From contig CP154956.1 in assembly GCA_039621445.1 (NCBI GenBank), positions 11,159,443 through 11,223,442 on the forward strand: a stretch of 64,000 bases of DNA. The letters run 5' to 3'. The first letter of the stretch is position 1. Each line of letters starts with the position of its first letter. Both the position numbers and the translations under genes were made by a program. The notes under the pieces are model-generated. The model searched no databases and was not told where the DNA came from. It saw only the letters and a program-made list of their open reading frames with translations. This DNA is from Euglena gracilis. Its lineage: Eukaryota; Euglenida; Euglenophyceae; Euglenales. Shown one piece after another: positions 11,085 through 21,499 of this stretch.

Positions 11085-11860
11085 AGAAAGAGCGATGCCG
11101 CATTTGCGGCAGTGGTTGCACTGCGCGACTGCCCGGCCAGTGCATCACCGGGAACAAATTTGGCAGAGAGCTTCCACAACAGACTGCGCGCAGATCCGGA
11201 GTTGCAGAAGCGGAAGAACTACAACACTGCGCTGGTGCGCATTGACATCACCTGCCGCAAGCACAACTTCGCCATTGTGAACTCCACGTTCCGCGACAGC
11301 ACCAAGGCCACTCCCCAGGATCCTGGCGAGTCTACGAACAAGAAGCCTCGCACACGCTCACACAGTGTGGATTCAGGGCTGGGTATTGCGGAGTTCCACC
11401 TCATGCACACACTCGTGACCCATCCACCGCATTCGGATTTCTACGATCTTTTCTATCGTCTGCAAGATGCAGATGCCCCCGGCACCAGTTTGGTGGATCT
11501 ACAAGCACGTGGGTTTGAAACACGCATATCTCAAAAAACACCGTTGTTCAAGGAGGAGAAGCAGAGTATTAAGCACGCGCTCGTCTCTCTTTCCCAGGAA
11601 GGTGCCGGGGTCCTGGGGAGATTCGTGTACATTGGTAACTGGATCTCCCGTGTCGTGCTGCGGGGTACCCGTTCGCCAACCTCCGTCGCAAGCTACATTC
11701 GCACACTTATTCGTCGCTCACACGAGCACGCGCTCAGGCATAAGCAGACCAGTCACCCCTGTCCGGATAACTTGCAGTTCACTCAGCAGTCGTCGGCTGA
11801 CGACTGCGACAGTGACTCCGACGCTTCTTTGCGCCGTTCACTGCACCGGCATTCACAGGG
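11085..11860 (+). CDS. Transposase block with catalytic Glu
   Basis: After CGGCAG (11079-11084) the frame reads SDAAFAAVVALRD and PGTNLAESFHNRLRADPELQ. GT-x-x-x-E-x-x-H-x-x-L/R is the usual setting of the last catalytic Glu (11166-11168) of a DDE transposase. A Lys/Arg-rich stretch (NKKPRTRSHS) and a long Ser/His/Arg-rich tail follow. With the blocks at 9520 and 10100 this completes a D, D, E set in order. Confidence 0.55.
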
Positions 11861-12047
11861 GGGCGGGGAGGGTTTCAGCCCGTCCAGAGTACACTTCCCA
11901 TCTGCGTTGCTTGGTTTTGGTTTTTTTCAGCCGGTTCCTGTTCGCAGGGGGGTTTGTTCGCAGGGGGGCGTTGTTTTCTGCTTGGGGGGGGGTACCTCTG
12001 CCATTGTGTTCCAGTGAACGGGGGTTTGACGGTTGCCTCTGTCCCAC

Positions 12048-12552
12048 AGTAGCACAATGGCCCTGCGTGAGCTGGTTCAGCTGCAAGTATCTACCTCCCA
12101 ACTGGTGAACTGGGATGGTGACTGTGTTGGTAGAACCCGGGGTGGCAGATTGCCAAAGCCCAGGGCTCTACCCAGAAGTACCCTGAAGCGTCGTGCACAA
12201 AAGGCACTCCTGCCTCCGGTATTGCATCAAGAAATTAATGCATGTTTTTTTTGGCACATTTCTCAGGAACCTGTTACAGCGGAGGAAACTTATTCGGATT
12301 ATGCATCCTCTCCGGATCTGCTGCATCCGCGTATATCTGAGGAGGAGGGGCTGGGAAGCCTGGGGTGCGATACCGTGGGGGCGGGGGACTCCCTTCCTTT
12401 CCTACCGGGGATGCCCATCAGAGCGGTACTTTTTCCGGACAGTCACTTTTTGGAAACCCAATACCACTCTGCTGCCGGGTTTACCTGGCTTACCTGGTCT
12501 TCCGGGATTGCCTGGGCGGTCCACGTGCGTGACGCAAGAGGTGTCCGAGGAT
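12048..12552 (+). CDS. C-terminal coding block of the Mutator-like element, unknown role
   Basis: Begins after a CCCACAG acceptor-like site. Reads MALRELVQLQVSTSQLVNWD, then a basic stretch and an acidic stretch. It could be the last exon of the transposase gene or a second gene; I recognise no domain. Confidence 0.35.
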
Positions 12553-12653
12553 AATGGAACCCAGCTGGCGCAGCGACCACCCCCCTCATTCGTTCCTTAC
12601 TCCCCTCCCTCCGACTCGTCATCCGACGAGTTGGAGTTCCTGTCCGATTATAT

Positions 12654-12760
12654 AAAAATCGTGGGCATAACCCGTATACAGGCCGTATAACGGGTCAAGG
12701 GCGCCGTAGGCGCCCTTGACCCGTTATACGACCTGTATACGGGTTATAGCCCACGATTTT
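12654..12760. repeat. 107-bp near-perfect palindrome
   Basis: Arms of about 52 bp flank a three-base centre (GTA, 12706-12708). The arms read outwards GGCGCCCTTGACCCGTTATACG, then CCTGTATACGGG, then CCCACGATTTT, with a few mismatches. Confidence 0.9.
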
Positions 12761-12763
12761 TCT

Positions 12764-13860
12764 GTAACCGTTAATTAAGAGGCCCGGCGCCTGCCCTGTA
12801 TTTCGTTGATGTGCTTCACGCCATGGTTTAGGGCACTTTTGGGGCGTTTTTTTGCCCAAAATTTTCAAAAAATCCAATTCACGAAATATAGCCTGTATTT
12901 CGTGAATACCCAATTCACAAATACAGCCTGTATTCGTGAATTGAAAATAACGCCCTGTATTCCGTGAATAGAAACCAAAATGTGAAAACATTGTCCAGAT
13001 GACCTGGAACACATTGATAACACACCCCTGGTCCTGGAAAACGAGATATGGATGTAAGGCCAAGTTATAGGGGGGCACTTTGGGGGTGGGGGGCGGTGCC
13101 GAAGGCGGCCGGTCCCCCCGCAAAGGCCCCCCACAATGCTTTTCGTTTTTTAGTGCTATTTTCGCACCTTCACCCCGTGTTTCTCCTCACTCTGTTCTCC
13201 AAAAAAATGACGAAGAAAGCGGCAAACACCATGGACAGAATGTTGACACAACCCCAAAAAGTTGCTGAATTTTTGGCCACAATTAAGCAGGGTTGGGAGA
13301 ACAGAAAGAACCCTGCTATTGACCCCCTGCACGATGACCTTCTGCTGGAGGCTGCCAAAAAGAAAGCGTCCGGAATGGCAGGGACAGAGCAATCCGCATT
13401 TGCTCACCTCCTTGAAATCGAGTGCAGTGCGATGCTTGTTCCCTTTCATACTACTGGCGTTGTGTGCATTTATGCCATGAGCCCAAACATGGGTCATGGG
13501 TGTGTCATTCGTGCAAACCTCGTTAGCTTTCCCGGCGTAAATCCACGGCACTTTGCTATCTGACGTTGCACTAGTTGTGCACCGCCTTCATTTATCACCT
13601 AGGACATGCCATTCAATTTTCTTTTGCTTTGTGCATTTGGTTTTTTTCTGAATTACTTCAGACGATGTGATGCAAGAAGGTTTCTGGTTTCAGAAGCTGT
13701 TATAAAAACAAAAAAATACAATTCACAAAATACAGCCTGTATTTCGTGAATACCCAATTCACAAATACAGCCTGTATTCGTGAATTGAAAATAACGCCCT
13801 GTATTTCGTGTTCACACCCACGAAATACAGGGCAGGCGCCGGGCCTCAATTCACGGTTAC
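12764..13860. mobile_element. Nested 1.1-kb inverted-repeat unit
   Basis: Ends 12764-12805 and 13821-13860 are inverted copies (GTAACCG, then GAGGCCCGGCGCCTGCCCTG, TATTTCG). Inside are two direct copies (about 12878-12962 and 13720-13805) of an 85-90-bp block made of ACAGCCTGTATTTCGTGAAT-type palindromes. One ORF lies in the centre. I could not see a target duplication, so it may be a nested transposon or a repeat unit of the host element. Confidence 0.6.
13207..13563 (+). CDS. Hypothetical protein in the nested inverted-repeat unit
   Basis: A 118-codon frame starting at ATG (13207), beginning MTKKAANTMDRML. The protein is mixed and slightly basic in its first half, more hydrophobic later (MLVPFHTTGVVCIYAMS). 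There is no recognised motif, signal peptide or clear membrane helix. The open frame upstream of the ATG is low complexity, so I take this ATG. It is the only plausible product of the nested unit. Confidence 0.3.
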   Translation: MTKKAANTMDRMLTQPQKVAEFLATIKQGWENRKNPAIDPLHDDLLLEAAKKKASGMAGTEQSAFAHLLEIECSAMLVPFHTTGVVCIYAMSPNMGHGCVIRANLVSFPGVNPRHFAI

Positions 13861-14298
13861 AAGTGGATTGCACGGACAACCCGCGCATCCAAGCGCTGTC
13901 GGGTATCTGGCTTGCATGCGTACTGCACTGCGTTGGGGTGTGTCAGGGTGGGTCGCGGATGTCATAGATATAATTCTGGTAAATTCATAAATTAAATGTA
14001 AATGGAAATTAATAATTTAATTATGTCAATATGTTTCCACATATCAGTTTCATCTGAAAATCAGCATTGCCGGTGATTTTCGGTTTCCGTGAAAACTGGG
14101 GATATTAGGCACACACACACAAGCCATTCGCCCTGCCAAGCCCTGCCCACCGTCCGCTCTGCCACGCCCATCTCTGTCTCCCCACAGACAGCACTGTCTT
14201 ACCCACAGACAGAAACTGGCCGGCGAGCTTTGTGCCATGTTGCTGCCCTGCCCCCCTCTTTCCATGCCCAAGAGACCCAAAGGAATCACTCAGTCTGT

Positions 14299-14464
14299 TT
14301 TCGCCAGGGGGGGGGGGCTTAAAAGTTCAGAAGGGGGGGGGGGTAGTGCAAAAAAATGGAGGTCGGCCCGACCTCCACAGGTCGGTCGACCACCTCCACA
14401 GGTCGGGCCGACCATGGTCGGCCCGACCTCCACAGCGACCACCTCCGGAAATCCGCACGGAGCC
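14299..14464 (-). repeat. Right terminal inverted repeat of the Mutator-like element
   Basis: Inverted partner of the left end, with the same outer sequence and fewer GGTCGGCCCGACC units. GTGTTTTGG follows it at 14465-14473. Confidence 0.85.
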
Positions 14465-14473
14465 GTGTTTTGG

Positions 14474-16940
14474 GCCTGGGGGCGACCCCCCCCCCCAGGC
14501 TCCCCCCTAACTGTTAGCCCAAACACAGTTCTTGTCACAGAAAACCAAAGTTTTCGACTCTGTCGCTTGGGGGGGGGGGCATAGAGGACCTCATATGGCC
14601 ACTTGGAGGGGGGGGGGGAGTAAACCAAAATCTGCCGCTTTGGGGGGAGGGTTTAGCTGTTTGTCTTTGCGGGAAAGAATTTGGCTGCCAGGTGTGCCAG
14701 CCCCCCTCCCCAAATTTGTTTTTTCATGTTCGTGGGGAGCAGTGGTTGGTGAGCGGGTGGCTTGAGTTGCCAGAATTCACGGTGGGGATCATAGCTTCAC
14801 CCAAACTCTGCAAAGAATCGTCTCTTCCGAGAGCATATGCATACGCTCCCCCCACTCCCCGCCGGAACATAGATGGGATTTTTCCATTTCCTCAAACCAC
14901 TGACCTCATGTTGTTGTTTTTTGCCAGGGCGCTTTTCGGTTGTTAAGGGCATGATGGGAAAGTGGTTTTCAGACGACATCAGGATGCAAGAAAGGCCATA
15001 AGGTTCAGCAGACCTTTAACAATGTCGATGGCAGAAAATTTGGGGGTGGTGCGGGTCACGGGGGGGTCACGGGGGAAGTATGCCACTTTGGAGGTGGTAG
15101 GGAGGCAGCATCCATGTTGTTGCATCCCATCACGAGAAGGGCGGCACGCATCCCAAAATCGGTGGTTTTTGGGGTCCAAAAAATAATCTTTTTTTTTTGG
15201 CCATTTTGGGGTCATTTTTGAACAAAAAAAATTTGGTTTGAAAGTGGTCATTTTTTGGTGATTCTTATGTCCAAAATTGGCCATTTATTCATTTTTTTGA
15301 TGAGGAATTTTGTCAGGATTTTCTTGACCGTTACATTTTTTGGGATGCATTTTGGCCCATTTTTTTTTAAAAAAAATGGCCCAAAATGGCTATTTTTGAA
15401 GGGGGAAAAAAAGCAAAGCTGGAAAAGAGCGTGTTTTTGTTTTGTGAAAAACTGTGTCGTCTTCACCATCACTGATGTGAGACTGTGTTTTTTCCCAAAA
15501 AAAAATTCCCAAACCCTTGTTGGCGTTTTTTTCCCAAAAAAACACAAAAAAAAAACGTTTCTTTGTTTTTTTTTTTGTTTTTTTGATTGCTATCTTTGAA
15601 AAAGGTAGCCAAAAAATCTGTTTTGGTTGCAGAAATGCGCCAATTTTTGGCACTTTTTTTTTTAAAGGGGACAAGATTTTTGGCCATTTTTGGATGTGGA
15701 GGTGCGTTTGGACGTTGGGTGCCAAAAAGGGGTTGGTTGTCCAAATGGAAGGTGGGGTGAGGACAATTATTTTCTGTTTTGGGGGGGTTTCTTCCACAAA
15801 AAATTCATGTTTCCCCTCCCCCCTTTTTGCCATGAAATTCTTTCCTACTTGCGCAATCTCCCCTTTTGCCAATGTTTTGGATACGGCAAAGAAGCGCCAT
15901 TGTTTGGGTCGAAAAAAATTTCCCCTCAAATCTTGGCAAACTTTCAATTGTTTGAACCAGAAAATTGATGAACAGCAACCAAAAACGCCACCTAGACATC
16001 AAAAAGCAGGCTGAAATGATGAATGAAAAGAAAGGCTGAAGTGATGAAGGTTGATGCATTGTATGAAAATTGAAGGCTCGATTCTCGGGTCACGGGCGGG
16101 TCACAGGGGGGGGGGGGTCACGGAGGGGGGTCACGGGGGTAGCACCCCCTTTGAAATTTTCCACAAAACAACAGTCACGGCAAAGCCAACCATTCACAAA
16201 AGACAAATTTGCACAGGTAAAAAAAAACCAGATCTGTCCCCCTACTTAACCGGGGTGAATTAATTATAAGGGGCCAAGGCCATTTGCCACTTGGGGGAGG
16301 AGGCAAGGGGATAATTGCCCCTGGTCCAACCCCGATGTTCAAATCTGAAACGGATGTAATAATCCCGAAACCACTCATACAAGTCCATGCGGGCGCTGGG
16401 GCTATCGTCAGGCCAAGGCACTCGCATGGCATCGTCCCTCAGAGGTTGATAAACGTCCTCCTCTGAAGGTGCATAGTAGTCTTCTGCAGGTGTTCCAGCA
16501 GGAGCAAGGCTTCCATTGTTGTAATTCATAAAACCCTCCATGATTCTGGGGGTGAATGAAATTCCAACTTTGGAAACAATAACTGGGCGGGGGATTTACT
16601 TCAATCAAAGATTCACACAATTTATTTGGAAGCACAAAAGATTCACAGATGTCAATAATCTTTCTGTCTGCGTGAAAAAACCATCAAGTTGGGAACCTTC
16701 TTAAAAGTGAAAGTTGAATGCAGACAGAAGCCAATCTTTCAAACCATTCTTGTTGAATACAGGCAATCCCATTTAAACCTTCAAACCCTTGAAAGTGGAA
16801 CATATGAACCATCCACTTGCAAAACCTTCTTAAAACTGAAAGTTGAATGCACATCCCATTTTCAAACCTTTTTGGCCTACAGCAAGACAAGAATTGGTCA
16901 CGCGACAACGCGTGACTGCCTATTAAGGAATCTCGCTAGC
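14474..16940. other. Non-coding, homopolymer-rich region
   Basis: No supported gene. Contains long G, T and A runs and GGGTCACGGGGG arrays at 15054-15075 and 16085-16140. The stretch 14840-14900 is weakly similar to 40050-40110 (a common diverged repeat). Confidence 0.5.
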
Positions 16941-17621
16941 AGGGGCCTGGCTTGGGGATGTCACACTTCGTGGTGACGTTCAGCACGAAACGAACCACAG
17001 CTGGCATCGTGTCTACCACATGCTCAACTACTAGCCTTGGTCAGCCGCTCCGGACATGGACCAGACGGAGCATGCCCACCACCTCACCATCGAAACACCG
17101 GGGCATCGGTCTCACTCCCAACACCCCGCCACCCAGCTTTTCAGCATGTTCGTTTCTCGCTGCTAAGCTCGCACTTCCTACCTGCCCCCACACCTCCTTC
17201 TCCCCGCACAGACTCTATCCACTGTACATAGCCTTACTCCCCTGAACACAACAAATCCAGTAGGCTGTGCCACTGGTCGGTGGATTCGGTTCGCCCCACC
17301 ACCGTATTCCGTTCTGCACGTTCAGCTCGAGCCAGGACCTATTCACCGGATAACCCCACGTGAAGGACCCCTATCCCTGCGACCTAGCACCCGGCCCCAT
17401 TGCCCACGACCAACTTGCACTATGGCCCCAGGGCCTTCTAAGTTGTCAAATGTGGACCCAGGGCACGCCAACCACGTACGGCAACCGATTGACCAGGAAA
17501 AACGCGGTATGGGTACAGTCCTCCCCGTTGTGGCAGGGGCAAAAGCCTTGCCAGTTGTGGCGACATTGAAAGCAACCCAGGTCCCACAGAAACCCGCCCT
17601 CCCCAGCAGGAGGACGTTGAA

Positions 17622-19457
17622 ATGGCCTCAGCCGCACAGACCTCTGCTGGGCCGCCGACGGAGCTACCACTCCTTGGATCTTGGTTTCCAATGCACTCGA
17701 CGCCGCTGTTCTCGCCTACTTTGTCCCAGGCTATAATGCCGTTTCCCAGTTTGAACGGGGGCACCGGGGCACCTGCAGCTGAACAAATCATGGTCATTGA
17801 CGAACTAGAGTCCCGGGTGCGCTCAGCGATTTCCGAAATTCACGGGTGTGCGCCGCAGGGCCAGGGGTTGATTGAGAATTTTGTGCCGTCCTCACCACAA
17901 GGGCAAGAGCAAGAGTGCCAAAATGGTCGAAGGCCGCAGCACCCCGTGGCTCCAGCACCACCGCAATCCTCGACGAACGCTGATACGCTGCAAGTCACTC
18001 CCTTCTCGCAACATTGCCCACCAATGCAGCCATCTTGGGATGAAATTTCCCAAGACACTCCGGGCACGTTGGTCCATATCCCACGGGGAGCGTTGCGAAA
18101 CGTTGGGCTCGCCTTTTGCAGCACCCTCAGTCGTTTTGTGTCAAAGCCAGGATGGGAGACCCTACACACACTTTGGTGCTTCCCAAAAGCTGTGCTTGCT
18201 CCATTGAAGCGGAGCGGGAAAAGCCATTGGGCTGCAGTTGGACGGAAAATTACTGAGAGAGCCTATGCCTACCTCAACCGGTCCACAGAAGATTTGTGGG
18301 ATGAGACTCGCCAAATTCGTGATGCACAAAACCCAAAGAAGAGAACACGAAGTCAGACAAAAAATTTCAATGCAGAAAGCCAAGAAAGATTGTGCAACCG
18401 TGTTCAAAGCCTTGTCAGCCATGGGGCGGTCAGTAAAACCTGCCGCATGCTGACTTCTGATGGAATCCAAGATGCAGATGACCTGCTAATCTTGGAACGG
18501 TTGGCTGCCTTGCACCCTCCTGAACCCCAACCTGGAAGGCAAAATCTGCCTCCGGACTTCCCTCGCCTCGAATTCGATCTCAGTGAAGATGCAACCACGG
18601 AGCGCCTAATTGATATACGGAAAGCAGTCATGTCTTTCCCGAAGGAGTCCTCACCAGGACCGTCTGGAATTCGTCCAGATCATCTTAAAGACATGCTCTC
18701 CGATCCCCTGGGGATACAATCGGAACAACTCCTCACAATTTTGGACCAATTCGTCCGAACATGTTTGGCAAACGGAATTCACAACTCTGCGGCATGGATT
18801 TTCGCTGGTGCCCGTTTGACTCCTCTTCGAAAACCCTGCAATCCAAGCGAAAACCTTGATGAGCTTGGCAATACCAACCCCATTCCTGACCCAAAGAAGG
18901 ATGGCACGCGACCAATTGCAGCTGGGGAATGCCTGCGCCGATTGGTGGGCAAATATTTGATGAGGCACCCCAAAATCAGGCACCGCCTTAAAGAACTGCA
19001 GCCACTACAATGCGGTGTAGGGGTCCAGGGGGCATGTGAACTCATTGCTATGGGACTGCAGCAAGAAGTAAATCACCTGCACATGCAACAGGACAGCACC
19101 TGGGCTTTGTTACAGGTAAATTTCAGCAATGCTTTTAATTGCGTAAAAAGAAAGACAGTCCTTGCTGAAGCGGCTAAACGCTGCCCGGAGGCGTACGTTT
19201 GGTTCGAGAGTTGCTACGCCGAACACAGCCCGCTCTTTTGTGGGTCATCACGCCTTCGGAGTACCTCTGGCGTACAACAAGGGGACCCTTGTGGCCCAGC
19301 CGGATTCGCCTTGGCGTTGCAATCTCTCGTCGAGTCCTTGCAAGACGTGGTGCCACTGCAATTGTGGTATTTGGATGATGGACACATCCTGGGAACCCTC
19401 CCACAATTACATGCAGCAATTACAGAAATTCAACGACAGGGGACGCTACTAGGCATA
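17622..19457 (+). CDS. LINE reverse transcriptase, 5' part
   Basis: Starts at ATG 17622 after a region without coding signal. The first ~200 residues are Pro/Ser-rich with no clear zinc finger. The RT domain begins at about residue 310. Visible RT motifs are SSPGPSGIRPDHL, DGTRPIAAGECLRRLVGK, STSGVQQGDPCGP and LWYLDDG (the catalytic YLDD region). Motif A reads QVNFSNAFN where the family normally has a catalytic Asp before F(S/T)NAFN; the codon here is AAT (19120-19122), so this copy should be unable to polymerise. The open frame runs beyond 19457 only into the inserted LTR miniature. Confidence 0.85.
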
Positions 19458-19651
19458 TGTGGGAGGGCGGCTGGCAAAAGACACAGTAGGAATAGCGAAA
19501 AATAGGTGCTCCTAATTCGTTTCTGTAGGGAGCAATCAAACTGTACACAATGCCTCAGAAGTCTGGATTTGGCCTTGCTTGCCTGAAAAACTAAGATAAG
19601 TTCAATAAAAAGCTAGTGGCGAAGGAATTTCCTGAAAAGACACTCAGAACA
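19458..19651 (+). repeat. Left LTR of the TRIM-like element
   Basis: 194 bp, TG...CA ends, a few substitutions from the right copy (for example 19514 C/G and GCAATC against GCAAAC). Confidence 0.88.
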
Positions 19652-20280
19652 CTCAGCATTTTTGGTATGGAAGGCATTTTTGGGCCCAGCAGCCCCTTGT
19701 GCCACACCACACACTGCGCAATTCTAGCCAAATGTCCATCAATTGTCCAATTGTGCTGTAAATCTATGGGCAGTCAATGGTGCCTGACTCGGCTCGGATC
19801 ACTGCACACAATTTTGGGCAGAAGAAAGTTCACCAAATCGTCTCAACAAGGGTTGCATCGAGAATTGGGGCACTCAATGTAAATTTTGTATTTTTGAAAA
19901 TCGTTTCCTGACCCTGCCATTTTGTGGGTGCCGCTTCAAGGGGGCCCTGCCCTGGCATTCACATTTGGCAACCCAAGCCGGCCTGGGCTTCTGGGGGGCC
20001 TTCTGGGATAACTTGTGGTTTCTGGGGGGAAACCACAGGTTCCTCAGATGGCGTCCCAAATGGGCCCAGGAGTGGGCAAGGGGGGGGTCATGGAGTGTTG
20101 TACTGGACTGGCCTTGGTGGCAGCAGCTGTTTTACGCTTTAAGTGGGCCTCTTGTACCGTACCCCCTGGACACGCCCCCCCCCCCCCTGGACAGCGCCCC
20201 CACCCGTAAAAAAAAAACCTTCCCGTTTCATTGCCAGCCGCCCAACTTCGTAGGTGGTCGGCAATGGCCTGGGAGGGGTG

Positions 20281-20474
20281 TGTGGGAGGGCGGCTGGCAA
20301 AAGACACAGTAGGAATAGCGAAAAATAGGTGCTGCTAATTCGTTTCTGTAGGGAGCAAACAAACTGTACACAATGCCTCAGAAGTCTGGATTTGGTCTTG
20401 CTTGCCTGAAAAACTAAGATAAGTTCAATAAAAAGCCAGTGGCGAAGGAATTTCCTGAAAAGACACTCAGAACA
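20281..20474 (+). repeat. Right LTR of the TRIM-like element
   Basis: Same length and ends as the left copy; a GGGAGGGGTG tract precedes it and CATA follows it. Confidence 0.88.
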
Positions 20475-20478
20475 CATA

Positions 20479-20900
20479 CACCTCAACGCAAAAAAATGCC
20501 GCCTGTGGGGCCCTGCAGCAACAGAAGCCAATCGTGCTGAAATGCCGCAAAACAGCCCACTTCGTGCAGTCCCAATCGTGAACTACTCCCCTAATTCTGG
20601 TATACGGGCCCTGGGAATCCCGGTATTCCATCCACAAAGCGGAGGCTTTGCAGGGGAAGTGTGGGCTGAACGTGCAACCGGTGTGAAGAAAGCTTGCCGG
20701 GCCCTTTTGAACCTGCCGCAAGCCCATATTCAGTTCTGCCTCTTACGAACCTGCCTAGATGCATGCAAAGTTAATGACCTCATGCGTGCAACAGAACTGG
20801 GGCAGTGCAAATGACGCATGTGCTCTGTTGACCAAAGAAATAAGGAACACAATGAGCAACATTGTTGGATCCCCAATCGATGACAACCAATGGGCTCAGG
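20479..20900 (+). pseudogene. LINE reverse transcriptase, middle part
   Basis: Continues the LINE frame after the LTR miniature: HLNAKKC (the usual G..LN..KC after the YLDD motif), then SGIRALGIPV and a Leu-rich segment ending LLRTCLDACKVNDLMRA. The frame is broken at about 20805-20814 (TGA at 20812) and continues one frame over with ACALLTKEIRNTMSNIVG up to DNQWAQ at the Ty3 insertion point. So the LINE had at least one frameshift besides its insertions. Confidence 0.75.
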
Positions 20901-21215
20901 TGCGTACCAGGCGTATGCTTCTGTCCCCTTCCGTTGAGGAAGTTGGGATGGAAGCAGATCCTATTAGGATCTCCTAATGGGTGCCCCTTCTCTCTCCACA
21001 GGTGGTATTGTTCTTTATACCTTTTCCTTCCTTTCCATCGGACCGGACTTGGTTATCCAGTCCGTACTCCCTGCATTGCTCCGTGCTTTGCTTCTTGGGA
21101 AGTGGGAAAAGGGATTTTCTGTTACTCTGATTTTCAGCTCCCAAGTAGGTGCGCCAAGGCGAAAGCGAAGGCTTTTGGGAATTGGGAAAGGGGAATTGGG
21201 AATCAGACGTACACT
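20901..21215 (+). repeat. 5' LTR of the 16.5-kb Ty3 element
   Basis: Starts TGCGTACC and ends CGTACACT; the ends form a short imperfect inverted repeat (GTACC..GTAC). Preceded by the target copy TCAGG. Confidence 0.93.
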
Positions 21216-21312
21216 TGGTAGCAGATTAGGTCACGATCCTACACATACAGCCCATACAGAAAGAAACGCTATCAAGTATTACACTTGGTTGCAGATTGGT
21301 TCGATCCTACGC
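21216..21312 (+). promoter_or_regulatory. Primer-binding site, with a second PBS-like copy
   Basis: TGGTAGCAGATTAGGTCACGATCC starts at the base after the LTR and resembles the complement of the initiator Met tRNA 3' end (TGGTAGCAGAG...). A related sequence, TTGGTTGCAGATTGGTTCGATC, recurs at 21283-21305, so the leader has a tandem, diverged duplication. Confidence 0.75.
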
Positions 21313-21499
21313 TGACTGGCAGCGGAGAGCCCCTGCACCGTTATTACACGGTCGCAGCGTCAGCTCCCGGCTTCTAGTCAACGTCTAAGCAGACGAGCAG
21401 GCTCCGGAAGGTTCTGTACGGTATTACGCGTTACAGCCCCTCTGGTGCCAGCACAACTGCTTAGTTTTGTGGGTTTTTGCTGTTCTTGTCATCAGAAAG

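Larger units (their letters stand above)
7347..14464 (+). mobile_element. Mutator-like DNA transposon with 9-bp target duplication
   Basis: The two ends are inverted copies of one another: the left starts GGCCCCGAGCGGATTTC and the right, read inwards, starts GGCTCCGTGCGGATTTC. Homology continues for about 170-200 bp through a GGTCGGCCCGACC palindrome array. The nine bases GTGTTTTGG stand immediately outside both ends (7338-7346 and 14465-14473). A 9-bp duplication with long terminal inverted repeats is typical of the Mutator superfamily; Merlin-type elements (8-9 bp) are the main alternative. The interior carries DDE-like transposase blocks on the plus strand. The element also hosts a foldback (9251-9399), a palindrome (12654-12760) and a nested inverted-repeat unit (12764-13860). 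Confidence 0.85.
19458..20474 (+). mobile_element. LTR miniature (TRIM-like), non-autonomous
   Basis: Two 194-bp direct repeats (19458-19651 and 20281-20474), each starting TGTGGGAGG and ending CTCAGAACA, flank 629 bp of non-coding DNA. CATA is duplicated outside (19454-19457 and 20475-20478). A purine tract (GGGAGGGGTG, 20271-20280) stands before the right repeat, as a polypurine tract should. No protein is encoded. Orientation is given by the polypurine tract. It interrupts the LINE RT right after the YLDD motif. Confidence 0.88.

Noticed and set aside
20896-21220. Intron-like unit (GTGCGT ... CTCTCCACAG) that looked like an introner
   Set aside because: The paired copy at 37107-37421, the TCAGG duplication and the primer site show it is an LTR.
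21283-21312. tRNA-like sequence GGTTCGATCCT
   Set aside because: Only a T-arm-like piece with no matching stems; it fits a second primer-binding-site copy better.
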